Positions 54,266 to 63,275 are shown, counted from the stretch's first letter. The stretch: 64,000 nucleotides of DNA from Cryobacterium sp. PH31-L1 (GCF_030063145.1 NZ_JASISM010000003.1:124001-188000), one strand, 5' to 3'. Translations and numbers: made by a program. Notes: generated by a model not told the origin, from the sequence alone.

Positions 54266-54271
54266 GACTTC

Positions 54272-54277
54272 ATGCTA
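54272..54277 (-). promoter_or_regulatory. -10 box (TAGCAT), leaderless start
   Basis: TAGCAT on the minus strand ends six bases before the ATG at 54265. Confidence 0.5.
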
Positions 54278-54352
54278 GCGACCAAGCGGCGTGGCGCTCC
54301 GGGCGAACTGTCATCGTGCGCCCGATACCGTGGAGACAGAATAGGGAGACAG

Positions 54353-55216
54353 ATGACGGTACTCATTGCTGGATGCGGCGACCTTGGCACCGAGGTGGGC
54401 TTACGGTTCGCGCTGTTCGGGCACCGGGTGGTGGGGCTCCGGCGCAACGGGCGCGTTCTGCCCGCCGAAATTGACGGGCAATCCGTTGACCTCAGCACCA
54501 CAAAACCCGTCATCCCGACCGACACCGAGTTCGTCGTCATCGCCATCTCCGCCGGCAGTCCCACGGTCGACGCTTACCGGGCTGCCTACCTCGACGGCCT
54601 GCGCAACCTGCTGGACGCCCTCGATGACGCGCAGGTCACGCCGCAGCGCGTGCTGCTCGTCTCCTCGACCGCCGTCTTTGACGTCAACGACGGCAGCCGG
54701 GTCGACGAGCAGACCCCCGCCAACCCGAAAACGGGCACCGATTCCATCGTGCTTGACGCCGAGCGGATGCTGCACCAGCGGCTGCCCGCCGCCACAGTTC
54801 TGCGCCTGGCCGGCATCTACGGCCCCGGCCGGGAACGGCTGATCAAACAGGTACAAACCGGCGCCGGGCTTTCCGCCCAGTCGCGCCACACCAACCGCAT
54901 ACACCGGGACGACGCAGCCGCCGCGATCGTTCACCTGCTGCTCCGCACTGAGCACCCGGCTCCGCTCTATCTCGGCGTCGACAACGCGCCGGTGCCGGCC
55001 AACGAGGTGCTGACCTTTCTCGCGGCCGAGCTCGGCCTGCCCGAGCCAACCCTCGAAGAGTCAAACGGGCCGACCCCGAACCGCGAAAGCCAGCGCGGCG
55101 GCGACAAGCTCCTGAGTAACCAACTGCTGCGCGACACCGGCTTCACCTTCAGTTACTCCACCTATCGTGAAGGCTACCGAGCGCTCCTGGCCGGCGGCGG
55201 AACCCGCCATCCCTAG
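54353..55216 (+). CDS. NAD-dependent epimerase/dehydratase-like SDR (YeeZ type)
   Basis: A 287-residue extended SDR. The N-terminal Rossmann motif is AGCGDLGTEVG (a GxGxxG form of the atypical YeeZ group). VLLVSSTAVF holds the serine, but the usual YxxxK is replaced: no clear tyrosine-lysine pair follows at the right distance, so it may bind NAD(P) without classic chemistry. LRLAGIYGPGRERL and IHRDDAAAAIVHLL complete the family pattern. AGGGAGA lies before the ATG at 54353. Confidence 0.82.
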   Translation: MTVLIAGCGDLGTEVGLRFALFGHRVVGLRRNGRVLPAEIDGQSVDLSTTKPVIPTDTEFVVIAISAGSPTVDAYRAAYLDGLRNLLDALDDAQVTPQRVLLVSSTAVFDVNDGSRVDEQTPANPKTGTDSIVLDAERMLHQRLPAATVLRLAGIYGPGRERLIKQVQTGAGLSAQSRHTNRIHRDDAAAAIVHLLLRTEHPAPLYLGVDNAPVPANEVLTFLAAELGLPEPTLEESNGPTPNRESQRGGDKLLSNQLLRDTGFTFSYSTYREGYRALLAGGGTRHP

Positions 55217-55222
55217 GGCGAT

Positions 55223-55699
55223 CTAGGCGCTCGGCCCAGCCAGGCTCAGGTCGGCGTCCGACCCGACGGTGAGCGCCATGGAGCTCAGCAGGTCGCCGAG
55301 CCGAGCCTGGTCTTCCGGGCTCAGGCCCCGGGCGGCATGGGCAATGAGCGCCTGAAAGTCATCGTAGACCTTCTGAGTTATCTGTTCGGCATCCGGCGTG
55401 AGCACCAGCAGAAGGCTGCGCCGATCATGCGGGTGCGCCACCCGGGTGAGCAGGTTTAACGCCACCAGACGATTCGAAATCGCCGTCACGGCGCCCGTCG
55501 TCATCTCCAGGGACTCCGCGAGCATCTTCGGCGTAATGCTGCCGGCCTCGGCGACCCGCGCGAGAGCTCGCACTTCGCTTCCGGTCAGGTTGGTTTCCGC
55601 AGCGACCCGACTGCGGTTGCGGTCCATCGCCCGCAGAAATGACAGTGCGGACGCCGACAGGCTATCCAGGGCGCGTCCCGCGTTATCCAGTCCGTACAT
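55223..55699 (-). CDS. MarR-family transcriptional regulator
   Basis: A 158-residue regulator. The winged helix-turn-helix is TPKMLAESLEMTTGAVTAISNRLVALNLL, with the wing HPHDRRSLLLVLT, all typical of MarR. Helices at both ends would form the dimer. I use the ATG at 55699; a GTG at 55759 in frame would add 20 residues. The divergent intergenic region holds a good palindrome (55828-55845) that it may bind. Ligand unknown. Confidence 0.88.
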   Translation of the reverse strand: MYGLDNAGRALDSLSASALSFLRAMDRNRSRVAAETNLTGSEVRALARVAEAGSITPKMLAESLEMTTGAVTAISNRLVALNLLTRVAHPHDRRSLLLVLTPDAEQITQKVYDDFQALIAHAARGLSPEDQARLGDLLSSMALTVGSDADLSLAGPSA

Positions 55700-55827
55700 G
55701 CTTTTTCCGACCTCTGGTCTGTGTGTCTTGCCCACCTGCAGGCCCGCAGAATCGCCCACACGGCCGATCTGTCTTGTCAGCGTACCGGATAGATCAACAA
55801 GTAAGCTTCTTAGCGATTAAGTAGTTT

Positions 55828-55845
55828 GTACTTTGAAGTAAGTAC
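55828..55845. promoter_or_regulatory. Candidate MarR operator
   Basis: GTACTT-TGAAGT-AAGTAC is an inverted repeat with 6-base arms in the AT-rich region between the MarR gene and the divergent small ORF. A second, shorter dyad CTTAGCGATTAAG lies just upstream, near 55809-55821. Binding is inferred from position. Confidence 0.4.
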
Positions 55846-55956
55846 CGTATATTGAACGTCACGCATTGCTCCAGCTCGGCAGCCACGGTAGTCATTCCCG
55901 ACCGGCCCGCACGCACGGCGTCGCTGCGCCAGCGCCGGAACACCTGCTACAACGAA

Positions 55957-56244
55957 ATGGACCATGCAATGCAGAGCTACAGATTGACGATCAACGACGA
56001 CTGGTTCTATCTCTCTGGTGACTACAACATTCTGGCGCTCAAAGCCGCTCTCGCGGCAGCGGTACACAACGGGGGTGGCTTCGTCGACATTTTCAGTACT
56101 GTTAGTTCGCAGATCTCCCTGCTCATCACAAGCCATTCCATCGTAAAATTTGAAACGATCTTCACCCAGGATCTACCCGATGTCATCGAGTCCATGCCCA
56201 CGGTCGGTCTGTCATACATTGACGATGACTACTGGCTGGATTGA
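55957..56244 (+). CDS. Small hypothetical protein
   Basis: A 95-residue acidic protein starting MDHAMQSYRLTINDDWFYLS; the second in-frame ATG, at 55969, has GGA six bases upstream and is an equal candidate. It has a mixed alpha/beta look with a helical ALKAALAAAVHNG stretch in the middle and an acidic end. I do not recognise a family. It is divergent from the MarR regulator and could be one of its targets. Confidence 0.5.
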   Translation: MDHAMQSYRLTINDDWFYLSGDYNILALKAALAAAVHNGGGFVDIFSTVSSQISLLITSHSIVKFETIFTQDLPDVIESMPTVGLSYIDDDYWLD

Positions 56245-56425
56245 ATCGTTCCGGGTACCCTTTCGACGCTACGGGACCGTCGGCATCCGCTGGTCGAGAA
56301 TTCGTTTCGATCCACCAGCAGATGCCATTGACGGAGGGCCCCGACACGGGTACGTTCACGCGAACGGCGCATCTGCTTTGCGCCGGCACATTCACTGACC
56401 GCACGACTGACTGAAAGGTAGTCTC

Positions 56426-56689
56426 ATGGGTTTCCTTGGATTCCTCCTGCTCGGCCTCATCGCCGGCGCCATCGCGAAGGCAATCCTTCCCGGTCGCCAG
56501 GGCGGAGGCTGGTTCATCACCCTGTTGCTCGGCGTCGTCGGCGCATTCCTGGGCGGCTGGCTCGGCGGACTCCTGTTCAACGTGAACCTGGGCGATTTCT
56601 TCTCCCTGACCACGTGGGTTCTCGCCATCGTCGGATCGCTCATTGTGCTTCTCATCTATGGCGCGATCACGGGCCGGCGCAAAGCCTGA
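56426..56689 (+). CDS. GlsB/YeaQ/YmgE-type stress-response membrane protein
   Basis: An 87-residue protein with three hydrophobic helices and many glycines: GFLGFLLLGLIAGAIAKAI at the start, a GGGWFITLLLG block, and a C-terminal GAITGRRKA. This is the transglycosylase-associated/GlsB family, usually induced by stress and of unclear function. GAAAGG precedes the ATG at 56426, and a strong terminator follows. Confidence 0.88.
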   Translation: MGFLGFLLLGLIAGAIAKAILPGRQGGGWFITLLLGVVGAFLGGWLGGLLFNVNLGDFFSLTTWVLAIVGSLIVLLIYGAITGRRKA

Positions 56690-56722
56690 CCTAGTCCACC
56701 GCCGAAAGGCGGCGATCAACCC

Positions 56723-56758
56723 AGTGCGGCACCCAGTTCTTGGGTGCCGCACTGTTTT
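56723..56758 (+). terminator. Strong rho-independent terminator
   Basis: AGTGCGGCACCCA, loop GTTCT, TGGGTGCCGCACT, then GTTTT: a perfect 13-base stem with T-run, 33 bases after the GlsB-like stop codon. Confidence 0.92.
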
Positions 56759-56865
56759 GTCCCGACCTCGGTACACGTGTCCACACCCATTCGGGGATAT
56801 CGGGGCCACAATTAGTACCAATCCGAAGCGGATGGAGCTCCGAATACATAGCAACCACGGGTTAA

Positions 56866-56881
56866 CCCGTGAATCACATAG
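56866..56881 (+). promoter_or_regulatory. Perfect 16-base palindrome before the DUF4383 gene
   Basis: CACGGGTTAACCCGTG lies 12 bases before the ATG at 56894, directly in front of the ribosome site GGAGG. A repressor bound here would block transcription. A smaller palindrome ACACGTGT is at 56773-56780. Confidence 0.5.
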
Positions 56882-56893
56882 GAGGCACCTGAA

Positions 56894-57304
56894 ATGCGCA
56901 CATCACCCAATCGTCTGATCGCCACCATCTTCGGCGCGGTCTACGTTCTCGTCGGACTGCTTGGCTTTGCCGTCACCGGCAGTGTCGGCTTCATCGCCAC
57001 CCAGGGCGGACTTCTCCTCGGCATCTTCGAGGTCAACCCGTTGCACAACGTTGCGCACCTGTTGATCGGTGCCGCCCTGCTTATTGCCGGCCTCTCCAAT
57101 GCCATGGCAGCCAAGGCCACCAACACCACCATCGGTGCCGTCTACCTGCTCCTGGGTATCGTCGGATTCTTCATCGCGAGCACCTCGTTGAACATCCTGG
57201 CGCTGAACACCGCCGACCACTTCCTGCACCTCGCCAGCGCGATCGTGCTTCTGGGTGTCGGCCTCACCGCCGACAAGACGGTTCGCACCCACGCCACGGC
57301 CTGA
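56894..57304 (+). CDS. DUF4383 domain-containing membrane protein
   Basis: A 136-residue protein with four hydrophobic helices. NPLHNVAHLLIGAALLIAG and ALNTADHFLHLASAIVLLGV are the two conserved DUF4383 blocks, with histidines facing the membrane interior. Family function is unknown; members are widespread in actinobacteria and often stress related. AGGAGG precedes the ATG. It is followed 48 bases on by another membrane-protein gene. Confidence 0.85.
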   Translation: MRTSPNRLIATIFGAVYVLVGLLGFAVTGSVGFIATQGGLLLGIFEVNPLHNVAHLLIGAALLIAGLSNAMAAKATNTTIGAVYLLLGIVGFFIASTSLNILALNTADHFLHLASAIVLLGVGLTADKTVRTHATA

Positions 57305-57352
57305 CAACCGGCAACACTCCATCCCTTCGCAGCAGATCACCCAAGGAGCATC

Positions 57353-57952
57353 ATGTCCCCGGTCGTTCGCACCTGGCTCGGCTTCGCCGCTCTCGGCGCC
57401 GCTCTGATCCACCTGGCCGTGGGCGTGACGGCTCCGTTTCCACTGTCGGTTCTTCTGGTCGGGTTCGGCATCGCTGAACTCGGCTGGGGAATCGCCACCC
57501 TTGCCACCGGCCGCGTCATCACGCCGCGCATCGTCGTCGGTGCGGCTCTCATCCCAGTCTTCATTTGGGGTGTGACGGCCGCGCTCGGCAGCGGACTCGG
57601 CGTCACCAGCGCCCAGACCGGTCTGCCGCTCTACCCGATGGCTGTGGCATCACTCTTCAACATTTTCTTGGCCGCAACGGTGGCCATCGCCCTGCGGCGC
57701 GCACCGAACGGAATCCCTACGGCCCTCGGTGCCGCCGCGCCCGCTACATCACCCGGCACGTCAACACAAGGCACGTCAACACCTGGTGGCTGGCGTTTTA
57801 TCACCGGCCTGGTCGTCGGAGGTTTTCTCCTCTCGGCGCTCACCACCCCGGCCCTCGCCGCTACCGAGGTCGGCTCGCACGCCGTGCCCCATGGTTCGCA
57901 CGGGGTTACCGAGTTGATCGTGCCGGACTCGGGCGGCCACGGGTCACACTAG
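57353..57952 (+). CDS. Hypothetical membrane protein with His-rich tail
   Basis: A 199-residue protein with about five hydrophobic helices, a Thr/Pro/Ser-rich linker near residue 130-145 that is encoded by a short direct repeat (GGCACGTCAACAC twice), one more helix, and a tail with six histidines (GSHAVPHGSHG... GGHGSH) that could bind metal. AAGGAG precedes the ATG. No family recognised. It forms a probable operon with the DUF4383 gene and ends at a strong stem-loop. Confidence 0.65.
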   Translation: MSPVVRTWLGFAALGAALIHLAVGVTAPFPLSVLLVGFGIAELGWGIATLATGRVITPRIVVGAALIPVFIWGVTAALGSGLGVTSAQTGLPLYPMAVASLFNIFLAATVAIALRRAPNGIPTALGAAAPATSPGTSTQGTSTPGGWRFITGLVVGGFLLSALTTPALAATEVGSHAVPHGSHGVTELIVPDSGGHGSH

Positions 57953-57971
57953 GTTCCTCGCAGACAAGTGA

Positions 57972-58015
57972 AACGGGCCCCGCCGGGCAACAGTGTCAGG
58001 CGGGCAGCCCGTTTT
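57972..58015 (+). terminator. Rho-independent terminator overlapping the convergent helicase 3' end
   Basis: AACGGGC-CCCGCC ... GGCGGG-CA-GCCCGTT followed by TTCC; the 3' arm lies inside the last codons of the helicase gene on the other strand (stop at 57996-57998). Confidence 0.75.
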
Positions 58016-59351
58016 CCTGGTCGGTCGATGCCGATCCCGACACATCCAGCCCGGCCAGGTCGGCCACCGGCGGTACCACCTCAATGTTCATGAATCTCTT
58101 CACGTTCTCGTCGACGATGATGTCGCTCGGCCGCAACGGGCGGGTGAGGTAGAGCCCATCCAGGCTGGTCAGGCGGCTCAGGGCCACATAAGTCTGGCCG
58201 GGGCTGAACACCCGCGCACCGAGGTCGACGATCGCCCGCTCGTAGGTGGCGCCCTGCGACTTGTGAATGGTGACCGCCCAGGCCAGCCGCAGCGGAAACT
58301 GCGTGAATTCGGCTACGACATCCCGACTCAGCTTCTTGGTCGCGGCATTGTAGGTGTACTTGTACTTCTCCCACACGGTTGGCTCAACCTCGTGCACGTC
58401 GCCGTCGATGTCGACGAATACCGTCGAGGTGACCTTGGTCACCGTGCCGATGCTGCCGTTCACCCAGCGCGGGCCTCCGTCGAGCGGTGAGTCGTTGCGC
58501 AGAAACATCACCTGCGCGCCCACCTTGAGCTCGAGCACCTCGTCAGCCGGAAATTGTTTACCGCCGAAATCCCCGGTGATATCAGCCTTGGCGGTGAGTG
58601 ATTTGCCCGACAGCTTCTTCAAAGCGGATGCGTTGATGCGGTTCACAGCATCGTTGCGGGTCGCGAGGGTGATCACGCCCTCGGTCGGCGGTGTTCGTGC
58701 TCCGGCACCGTTGAGTGCGCCACCGATCTCGGGGGTGACCTGGCCGTGGCGCACGGCGTTGAGCATCAGCTTGAAGTCGTTGTCGTGCTGGCGGTGAATC
58801 TCGGTGAGCTCGAAGATGCGCAACTCGGCGTCACGCCAGACCTTCGCGTCGAAGAACCACATCGAGCGGTAATGATCGGCGAAATAGGCGCGCTCGTCGG
58901 GGCCGCCGGGCACCGGCGCGAGTTGGTACGGGTCGCCGAACAGCACGATCTGCACCCCGCCGAACACGTCGAATGGCCGCTGTCTGGCTTGGCGCAGGCT
59001 GCGGTCGATCGCGTCCATCAGGTCGGCGTTGACCATCGAGACCTCGTCGATCACGAGGGTGTCGATGGTGTTCAGGAGCTTGCGCACCTGGTCGTTCTGG
59101 TCGATCGGGCTGTCGGCGATCACGCCGATCGGCAGGCGGAAGAGCGAGTGGATGGTCTGGCCGCCCACGTTCAGCGCGGCGACGCCGGTGGGCGCGGCGA
59201 TCACGATCTGCTTGCTCGTGTTCCAGGACAGGTGATTCAGCAGCGTGGACTTGCCCGTTCCGGCCCGGCCCGTAACGAAGACGTTCTGCTTGGTGCCCTC
59301 GATCGCTGCGAAGACCAGCGCCTGTTCACGGCTGAGCGGAATCTCGGACAC
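57996..59351 (-). CDS. PIF1-like/RecD-type ATP-dependent helicase
   Basis: A 451-residue superfamily 1B helicase. Walker A is GRAGTGKST (residues 28-36), motif II LVIDEVSM near 105, GDPYQLAPV (motif III), and the C-terminal UvrD-like LRLAWAVTIHKSQGATY and YVALSRLTSLDGL. It should move 5' to 3' on single-stranded DNA and resolve structures. It lacks the long extra domains of many bacterial PIF1 proteins. The frame is open to 59477, but the GTG at 59351 follows GAGAGAG and begins the fold. Confidence 0.88.
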   Translation of the reverse strand: MSEIPLSREQALVFAAIEGTKQNVFVTGRAGTGKSTLLNHLSWNTSKQIVIAAPTGVAALNVGGQTIHSLFRLPIGVIADSPIDQNDQVRKLLNTIDTLVIDEVSMVNADLMDAIDRSLRQARQRPFDVFGGVQIVLFGDPYQLAPVPGGPDERAYFADHYRSMWFFDAKVWRDAELRIFELTEIHRQHDNDFKLMLNAVRHGQVTPEIGGALNGAGARTPPTEGVITLATRNDAVNRINASALKKLSGKSLTAKADITGDFGGKQFPADEVLELKVGAQVMFLRNDSPLDGGPRWVNGSIGTVTKVTSTVFVDIDGDVHEVEPTVWEKYKYTYNAATKKLSRDVVAEFTQFPLRLAWAVTIHKSQGATYERAIVDLGARVFSPGQTYVALSRLTSLDGLYLTRPLRPSDIIVDENVKRFMNIEVVPPVADLAGLDVSGSASTDQENGLPA

Positions 59352-59472
59352 GGCACACTCTCTCTGACAGTCGAATGCTGCACGGGACCAGCGCAGGGGA
59401 CATCCCACTGTAACCGCCCAGCCCGTACGGGCGCGAGACGGGGTGTGGCCGACTGGCCGACCCACCTCCCCA

Positions 59473-59478
59473 TACAAT
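59473..59478 (+). promoter_or_regulatory. -10 box (TACAAT), leaderless start
   Basis: TACAAT ends six bases before the GTG at 59485, with no ribosome site. Confidence 0.5.
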
Positions 59479-59484
59479 ATTCAA

Positions 59485-60567
59485 GTGACCATTCCGGCCG
59501 AACAGCATCGGGCGAGCGGGCGCCGCGGCAGTATGCTCCGGGCCGTTCTCGCCATCGTGGTGGTCGCCGGGCTGCTCGCGGCCGGTCTCGCCGGCACCAT
59601 CAGCGCCCTCAATCGCACGGTGTACAGCGCCGGCGGCTTTGTGGAGCAGTACCTTGATGCCCTCGCCCGCGGCGACACCGTCGGAGCCCTCGCCCTCGGC
59701 GGCGTCATGCCCAGCACTGCCGATCTGGCGTCTTGGGGGCTGACCGACGAGGTCGCGAAGGATCTGCCGAAGACGCTGCTGCGGGCATCCGTTTTGGGCG
59801 GTCTCGACAATATCGAACTCGCCAGCGCGACCGATACCGTCGCCACCGACGACGGCACGGCCCAGACGGTTGTCTTCGACTTTGACCTGAACGGCACCGC
59901 TTCGAGCATGGTGTTCACCGTCGAGCGGGCTGGCACCTTCAGTGGCGTTTTCAACGCCTGGGCTTTCAGCACCAGCCCCCTCGCCGTACTGCAGGTCTCT
60001 GTGCTGCACGAACGATCGTTCACGGTCAACGGCCTCACCCTCGATACGCGTGCCCACAGTGCAGCGGATGCCCCCGCCACGTTCTCCACGTCTGCCGCGT
60101 ATCTCGCCTTCGCTCCGAACCGCTACACCTTCGAACACGACTCGGCCATGCTGACCGCCGAGAAGTCCATCGTGCGCGCGACGGTGGCCGGTCCCACCGC
60201 GGTCGAGGTCAACGCACTGCCGAACGAGGCCATGGTTGGCCAGGTGCAGTCGGAGCTGAACAAGTTCCTCGACGACTGCGCCACCCAAACGGTTCTGCAA
60301 CCGACCAGCTGCCCGTGGGGCATCACCATCGACGATCGCATCGAGAGCACTCCGGCCTGGTCGATCACCACGTATCCCACCGTCGCCCTCACGGCCGGTG
60401 AGCTGTCCTTCGAAATGGTCGCCACCCCCGGGCAGGCCCATATCGTGGTCGACGTACAATCACTCTTCGACGGCGACGTCAGCACCCGCGACGAAGACGT
60501 TCCGTTCACCATGGGACTCAGCGTGGTCGTGCAGCCGAGCGGCGCCCTGGCCATCCAGCTGCACTAG
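59485..60567 (+). CDS. Hypothetical membrane-anchored extracytoplasmic protein
   Basis: A 360-residue protein. After a short basic stretch (HRASGRRGS) a hydrophobic helix (about residues 18-40) anchors it; the rest, rich in Thr, Ala and Asp, should lie outside. Two cysteines (DDCATQ... SCPWGI) about 12 residues apart could pair. The C-terminal half has a pattern of beta strands. No family recognised. The GTG at 59485 is six bases after a -10 box. Divergent from the PIF1-like helicase gene. Confidence 0.65.
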   Translation: MTIPAEQHRASGRRGSMLRAVLAIVVVAGLLAAGLAGTISALNRTVYSAGGFVEQYLDALARGDTVGALALGGVMPSTADLASWGLTDEVAKDLPKTLLRASVLGGLDNIELASATDTVATDDGTAQTVVFDFDLNGTASSMVFTVERAGTFSGVFNAWAFSTSPLAVLQVSVLHERSFTVNGLTLDTRAHSAADAPATFSTSAAYLAFAPNRYTFEHDSAMLTAEKSIVRATVAGPTAVEVNALPNEAMVGQVQSELNKFLDDCATQTVLQPTSCPWGITIDDRIESTPAWSITTYPTVALTAGELSFEMVATPGQAHIVVDVQSLFDGDVSTRDEDVPFTMGLSVVVQPSGALAIQLH

Positions 60568-60573
60568 GTCCCG

Positions 60574-62562
60574 CTAGTTGGGGGTCTGCGCGTCGCGCTG
60601 GGCGATTCGGGCCAGTTTCGCGTTATAGGCGATCAACTCGGAGTCCTCGGTGCGGTCGGCCGTGCGATCCAGCCGACGCGCAACTTTGGTGTCGTTTCGG
60701 CTCCACTGAATGGCCACCACGATCGCGAGGGCAATCGTGGGAAGCTCACCGACGCCCCACGCCACGCCGCCACCCATCTGCTGGTCAGCAATCGCGCTGA
60801 GACCCCAGGTGCGCCCCATGGCGCCGAACCAGTCCGCGAGGAGCAGGCTCGTGCCCATCATGAGAGCGACACCGAAGAAGGCGTGGAAAACCATGGTGCC
60901 GATCAACAGCAACAGCCGGAACGGGTAGGTAAGCCGGAACGGAACGGGATCGATCCCGATGAGGGACTGCACAAAAAGATAGCCCGTGATGAGAAAGTGA
61001 ACCGTCATCCACTCATGCCCGATGTGGTCGGTCGCGGCCCAGCTGAAGATCGGCGTGTAGTAGAACACCCACAGCGAACCGGCAAAGAGTCCGGCCGCCA
61101 CGAGCGGGTTGGCGACGACTCCCGCGAATTTCGAGTGCACAGCGATCAGGATCCATTCGCGCGAACCGCGGCTGCCGTCCTGGCGCTTACGGATGGCCCG
61201 TGCCGCCAGGGTTACCGGAGCACCGGGTACGAGCAGCAGTGGAACGAGCATTGTAAGCATCATGTGCATGAGCATGTGTGCCGAGAACAGGTAGTCGACG
61301 TAAACGTTGAGTCCGCCACTCGTGAGGTAGAACAGGATCACGAGCCCGCTCACCCACACAATGGAGCGGTAGACCGGCCACTTGTCGCCCCGGCGGTGCA
61401 AACGCCACACGCCTGCCAGATAGAAAAAGATACCGAAAGCGCAAAACAGCAGCCAGGCCAGGTCGATGTCCCATTCGGTGAAGTAGCGCGAGAAGGTCAG
61501 CTCGGGCGGCAGTAGTTCACCGGTCAGAATCTGCGCTGGCGTCGACTGGGGGATCTCCGTCGCCACCACCTGGGCGACCGGGGTGGCCGTGCGGGCGAGC
61601 GCGGCAGCCACGCCAGCGGCGAGGCCCATGAAACCGAGCTCCGTCACGACCAGCCACCAGAACCAGCGGCTTTGTGACGTCTCACTCCGCTGCATGCGCT
61701 GAATGAAAAAACGACGTTGCAGAATGCCGAAGGCGCCGAGCGCGATCAGCGCGATCACCTTGACCAGCACGAGAATGCCATAGGGGCTGAACAGGTTGTC
61801 CCAGCTCCCGATGCGCAGTTCGGCGCTGACGTAGCCGGACGCGGCCACGACGATGAACGAGATCAGCGCGAGGGACGAATACCGCCCAATCACCTGGCGG
61901 ATGCGTTCGCCGTCGAGCTGGGTGCGCAGCACAATGATGGTGAGCAGGCCGCCCAGCCAGATCGCCGCGAAGACCAGGTGCAGGCCGAGGGCCGTGATGG
62001 CTGCATCGTGCCCGGCAGCGCCCGCCGAGTGGCCCTGCTGGGCCATCGGCAGCAGCGAGGTCAAGGCCAGCACGGTCACGAAGACCAGCGCGGTCTGGTT
62101 GCGCACGGCAAAGCACAGCACCGTGACGCCGGCGGCGATCAGTGTTGTGGCGAGCCAGGCCTGCCCCAGTTCGATCTGGCTGAAGAATTGGCCGACCGTG
62201 GCGCTGAACTGGTCGCTTATGCCGAAGGGCACGTTGGTGACCTGCAGAAAGGTCAGAAAGCCGGTGACAGCGGATGCGACGGCGAACACGGCTGCCGACG
62301 CCGCTGCGAAGTCCAGGGCGGTGCCGAATTCGCGTTCCTTGGGGCTGAGCGCGAAGAGCGTGAGCACGAGGGCGCCGATGGTGCCCGCCGCTGCGATGTT
62401 GACGACAAGTTTGGCGATGGGCAGTCCCCAGCGCACCACCGGTCCCGGGTCGGCCAGCAGTTGGGCCGAGGCGCCACCCCCGTAGGCGAGCGCGACAAGG
62501 GTGGACAATACAGCGACCAGCAGCAGGACTGCCGGTCCGAGAACGCGGACGAGACGGGGCAC
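60574..62562 (-). CDS. CopD-CtaG fusion: copper resistance D domain plus cytochrome c oxidase assembly domain
   Basis: A 662-residue membrane protein with about 14-16 helices. The first part (to about residue 330) is CopD-like, with histidines in the membrane (HSAGAAGHDAAITALGLH). The second part is a caa3-type CtaG domain, with HMLMHMMLTMLVPLLLVPGA as the conserved His/Met block. Such fusions are usual in actinobacteria and are linked to copper import for, or delivery to, cytochrome oxidase. A hydrophilic charged tail follows. Monocistronic; stop 6 bases from the convergent gene. Confidence 0.92.
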   Translation of the reverse strand: MPRLVRVLGPAVLLLVAVLSTLVALAYGGGASAQLLADPGPVVRWGLPIAKLVVNIAAAGTIGALVLTLFALSPKEREFGTALDFAAASAAVFAVASAVTGFLTFLQVTNVPFGISDQFSATVGQFFSQIELGQAWLATTLIAAGVTVLCFAVRNQTALVFVTVLALTSLLPMAQQGHSAGAAGHDAAITALGLHLVFAAIWLGGLLTIIVLRTQLDGERIRQVIGRYSSLALISFIVVAASGYVSAELRIGSWDNLFSPYGILVLVKVIALIALGAFGILQRRFFIQRMQRSETSQSRWFWWLVVTELGFMGLAAGVAAALARTATPVAQVVATEIPQSTPAQILTGELLPPELTFSRYFTEWDIDLAWLLFCAFGIFFYLAGVWRLHRRGDKWPVYRSIVWVSGLVILFYLTSGGLNVYVDYLFSAHMLMHMMLTMLVPLLLVPGAPVTLAARAIRKRQDGSRGSREWILIAVHSKFAGVVANPLVAAGLFAGSLWVFYYTPIFSWAATDHIGHEWMTVHFLITGYLFVQSLIGIDPVPFRLTYPFRLLLLIGTMVFHAFFGVALMMGTSLLLADWFGAMGRTWGLSAIADQQMGGGVAWGVGELPTIALAIVVAIQWSRNDTKVARRLDRTADRTEDSELIAYNAKLARIAQRDAQTPN

Positions 62563-62727
62563 CCGCCCAGCTTATTCGCCCAGCCCTGGGCATTGGTCGC
62601 CAGGTGCCCGCGCGAACGCGCGATCTGGCACCGAAGGGTGAGTTTGAGGCGGTTTGAATCGTTCCACGGCGCTCGAACGCACACCTCGCCAAGGGAACCC
62701 TGCCCGAACCCCTGCCCGGGAACGCCG

Positions 62728-62759
62728 AAAGGGGCACCGACCGTGGTCGACGCCCCTTT
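62728..62759 (-). terminator. Rho-independent terminator of the HU gene
   Basis: AAAGGGGC and GCCCCTTT arms with an inner CGACC/GGTCG pairing, 13 bases after the HU stop codon at 62773 and ending in TTT on the minus strand. Confidence 0.8.
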
Positions 62760-62772
62760 CTGAGAGCAAAAG

Positions 62773-63060
62773 CTACTTGGCGGCAGCCTTGAGCTTGCTT
62801 CCGGCGGTCAGCTTGACGCGGTGGCCGGCAGCGATGGCGATCTCTTCGCCGGTCTGCGGGTTGCGGCCGGTACGAGCTGCGGTTGCGGTGCGCTCGACGC
62901 CCAACCATCCCGGGATGGTGACCTTGCCATCAGCGGCAACGGTCTCGGCCAGGGTTGCAAAGAATGCGTTCAGAACGCCGTCAACGGCGGCCTGGCTCTG
63001 TCCGGAGTCAGCGGCAACCTTGGCAACGAGCTCGGTCTTGTTCAGCGACTTGTCAGCCAT
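62773..63060 (-). CDS. hup: HU-family DNA-binding protein
   Basis: A 95-residue histone-like protein. LNKTELVAKVA at the N-terminus, the core AVDGVLNAFFATLAETVA, and the DNA-binding beta-arm with GRNPQTGEEI are all typical of HU. Unlike mycobacterial HupB it has no long Lys/Ala-rich tail (only KLKAAAK). It bends and compacts DNA. GGAGGA precedes the ATG, and a terminator follows. The gap 63061-63275 upstream contains its promoter but no gene. Confidence 0.96.
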   Translation of the reverse strand: MADKSLNKTELVAKVAADSGQSQAAVDGVLNAFFATLAETVAADGKVTIPGWLGVERTATAARTGRNPQTGEEIAIAAGHRVKLTAGSKLKAAAK

Positions 63061-63275
63061 TGAGTGTCCTCCTCGGACCTTCGTCTGTATAAACAGCGAT
63101 ATGCGTAATACGGATGCTCCTCGAGAGAGAAGCCCCGCCGGTCGGTTCGACCGAGTTGAAATCTAGCATTGATCCGCCAAAATCCCCGGATTTACGGCGA
63201 TTTTCGACCATTTCAGGGCAGTTTCACCCACTCGGGCACCCGATTTTCGCTGTCCGCGGAACATCAGGCAACACA

